A stretch of 64,000 nt of DNA, from assembly GCF_001403875.1 (NCBI RefSeq), contig NZ_LN884299.1, positions 620,001 to 684,000 of the forward strand, in the 5' to 3' direction. The notes beneath the pieces were generated by a model. It did not search any database and was not told where the DNA came from. It was given only the letters and a program-made list of their open reading frames with translations. Each line of letters starts with the position of its first letter. Within the stretch, counting starts at the first letter, position 1. A program made the position numbers and the translations under genes. Positions 63,040 through 64,000 of the stretch are shown in pieces. This DNA is from Paenibacillus ihumii (GTDB taxonomy: Bacteria > Bacillota > Bacilli > Paenibacillales > Paenibacillaceae).

Positions 63040-63148
63040 ATTTTACCAAAATACCTGTTTATAAGAAATATATCCGTATTCCTATAAGAGGCGGAATAGC
63101 AATAGGTTATTGTAATCCATATAAATCCTTAATTTGAAATAAATAAGA

Positions 63149-63172
63149 AAAAGATACCGCAAAAGGTGTCTT
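63149..63172 (-). terminator. terminator of the ChbG/YdjC gene
   Basis: Minus-strand arms aagacacc and ggtatctt around a ttttgc loop are followed by TTTTCTTATTT, about 135 bp after the stop of the deacetylase gene. Confidence 0.65.
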
Positions 63173-63304
63173 CAATCCTAAATTCCTATCATAATTACAG
63201 GATTTAGGCCCTTGGAAATGGGCATTTTCTCCATATGCTGACATACAGGCTGTACTTCTTCCTCGCTACCAGCAAGAGACAGGCAGCTGCATACCCGGGC
63301 TGTA

Positions 63305-64000
63305 TTACCTCTTCACCAGCTCCCATACAAGCCGGAGGCTCGCCCTTACCCGGGAACGCCGCAGCCTCTCCTGTACATAACGATAGTCCGCCAATTCCAC
63401 CCGGGCGTCCCGCATTGCGTAAGCGAAATCATCATCAAACAGCAAACGAAACTCCCACACCCGCTTCTCCCAATCGGGAATATGCTCCACCATCCATGCA
63501 TCTTCCCTTCCCGGGTGAAAATACGTCTCGCTTACGCCGGGCGGAAGCCTGTAGAGCTTCCCGATCATGGATCGCTTGAAGCTGTCGTATGTCTCCCCGG
63601 CCTGCCGGCCGAAGGGATGCGACAGCAGGTAATCGGGAATCGGCACCCCCAGCGTATCCGCCAGTGCGGCGGCACGCGCTACCGGACGCTCGATGCCGGA
63701 CAGCGAGCTAAGAAGCGGATCCTCTTTATAAATGTAACGGAAGAACCTCGCCGGCAGGCCCCACCGCGCTGCCTTCCAGAACATCAGCGGCAGCAGGCTG
63801 CGCCCCGTTGCCATGCCGTACAGGCTGCCCATGTGATTATCAACATGGCTGAGCGTTATCCCTGCCCGGTTAACCCGTTCGTACTGAGCATCCAGCTCCT
63901 TGGCCACCGCTTGAGCACGCGCCTTCTGCTCAAACTCTCTTACGGTCATATGCTGATACCCGCTCTCATCCTGAAGCGATGCATCGCCGGTTAGACTCGC
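63305..64000 (-). CDS. ChbG/YdjC family carbohydrate deacetylase, C-terminal part
   Basis: The frame is open to the window edge, so the N-terminus with the DDxG metal motif is missing. SHVDNHMGSLYG matches the metal-binding His-x-Asp block of the ChbG/YdjC family, and GVSETYFHPGREDAWM matches the later conserved His region (typically E-x-x-x-HPG). Members remove acetyl groups from chito-oligosaccharides or related sugars. 232 codons are visible; the family length is about 250-290, so little is missing. Confidence 0.82.
   Translation of the reverse strand, partial: ASLTGDASLQDESGYQHMTVREFEQKARAQAVAKELDAQYERVNRAGITLSHVDNHMGSLYGMATGRSLLPLMFWKAARWGLPARFFRYIYKEDPLLSSLSGIERPVARAAALADTLGVPIPDYLLSHPFGRQAGETYDSFKRSMIGKLYRLPPGVSETYFHPGREDAWMVEHIPDWEKRVWEFRLLFDDDFAYAMRDARVELADYRYVQERLRRSRVRASLRLVWELVKR

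Noticed and set aside
1-64000. rRNA, tRNA and riboswitches
   Set aside because: No cloverleaf with a conserved GTTC loop and CCA-proximal stem, no rRNA sequence and no recognisable riboswitch core were seen while reading the gaps; a covariance-model search would be needed to be certain.

Overview
The window looks like a chromosomal piece of a spore-forming Paenibacillus-type Firmicute. The clues are a Bacillus-type spore-coat transglutaminase (Tgl), two oligosaccharide ABC systems (one with a YesM/YesN-type two-component pair), many AraC-family regulators, strong AGGAGG-type ribosome binding sites with frequent GTG and TTG starts, and moderate GC (roughly 50 to 55 percent by eye) in most genes. 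No rRNA, tRNA, CRISPR array or complete insertion sequence was seen.

Layout. 1-3750: the end of fabF, an aldo/keto reductase, a TIP30-like NAD(P)-binding protein, a TM2-domain gene with no usable start, and tgl. 4199-6750: a three-gene cell-envelope acylation operon (MBOAT, SGNH-type transferase, DltX-like microprotein). 6751-8379: repeats and a broken endonuclease-like gene. 8521-11147: GH4 alpha-galactosidase with a divergent AraC regulator. 11181-23479: a xylan-oligosaccharide region (GH43 beta-xylosidase, AraC regulator, and histidine kinase, response regulator, binding protein and two permeases in the Geobacillus xynDCEFG order), flanked by two RDD-family membrane proteins. 23706-31527: SRPBCC and AraC pair, alanine dehydrogenase, LysR and EamA pair, a repeat-rich gap with a dead transposase fragment, and a sodium-dependent transporter. 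31837-36470: an Hsp70 (HscC-like), J-domain/TPR and DUF1266 operon. 36557-38515: CynX-type MFS transporter and Hsp20. 38784-45676: a sucrose or fructan operon (LacI regulator, binding protein, two permeases, GH32, fructokinase) with a readable promoter, operators and cre. 45849-53788: CPBP protease, AraC, LysE, glutathione peroxidase, aldo/keto reductase, methyltransferase, ROK regulator and a split chromate transporter.

53890-60124 is a visibly AT-richer island: a ROK repressor with three near-identical palindromic operators controlling a NagB-like enzyme, a ROK kinase, a GPH-family symporter and an M81 (MlrC-like) metallopeptidase. This looks like a horizontally acquired catabolic operon of unknown substrate. 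It is followed at 60270-63039 by a polymorphic-toxin gene interrupted by two in-frame stop codons (TAG and TAA) beside an intact candidate immunity gene, then by a truncated ChbG/YdjC deacetylase gene at the window edge.

Two general properties stand out. Many intergenic gaps carry minisatellite-like tandem repeats with unrelated units (about 14, 33, 38, 39 and 45 bp). Several genes show clean single-site lesions: the endonuclease-like gene, the toxin, the TM2 gene and a transposase remnant.
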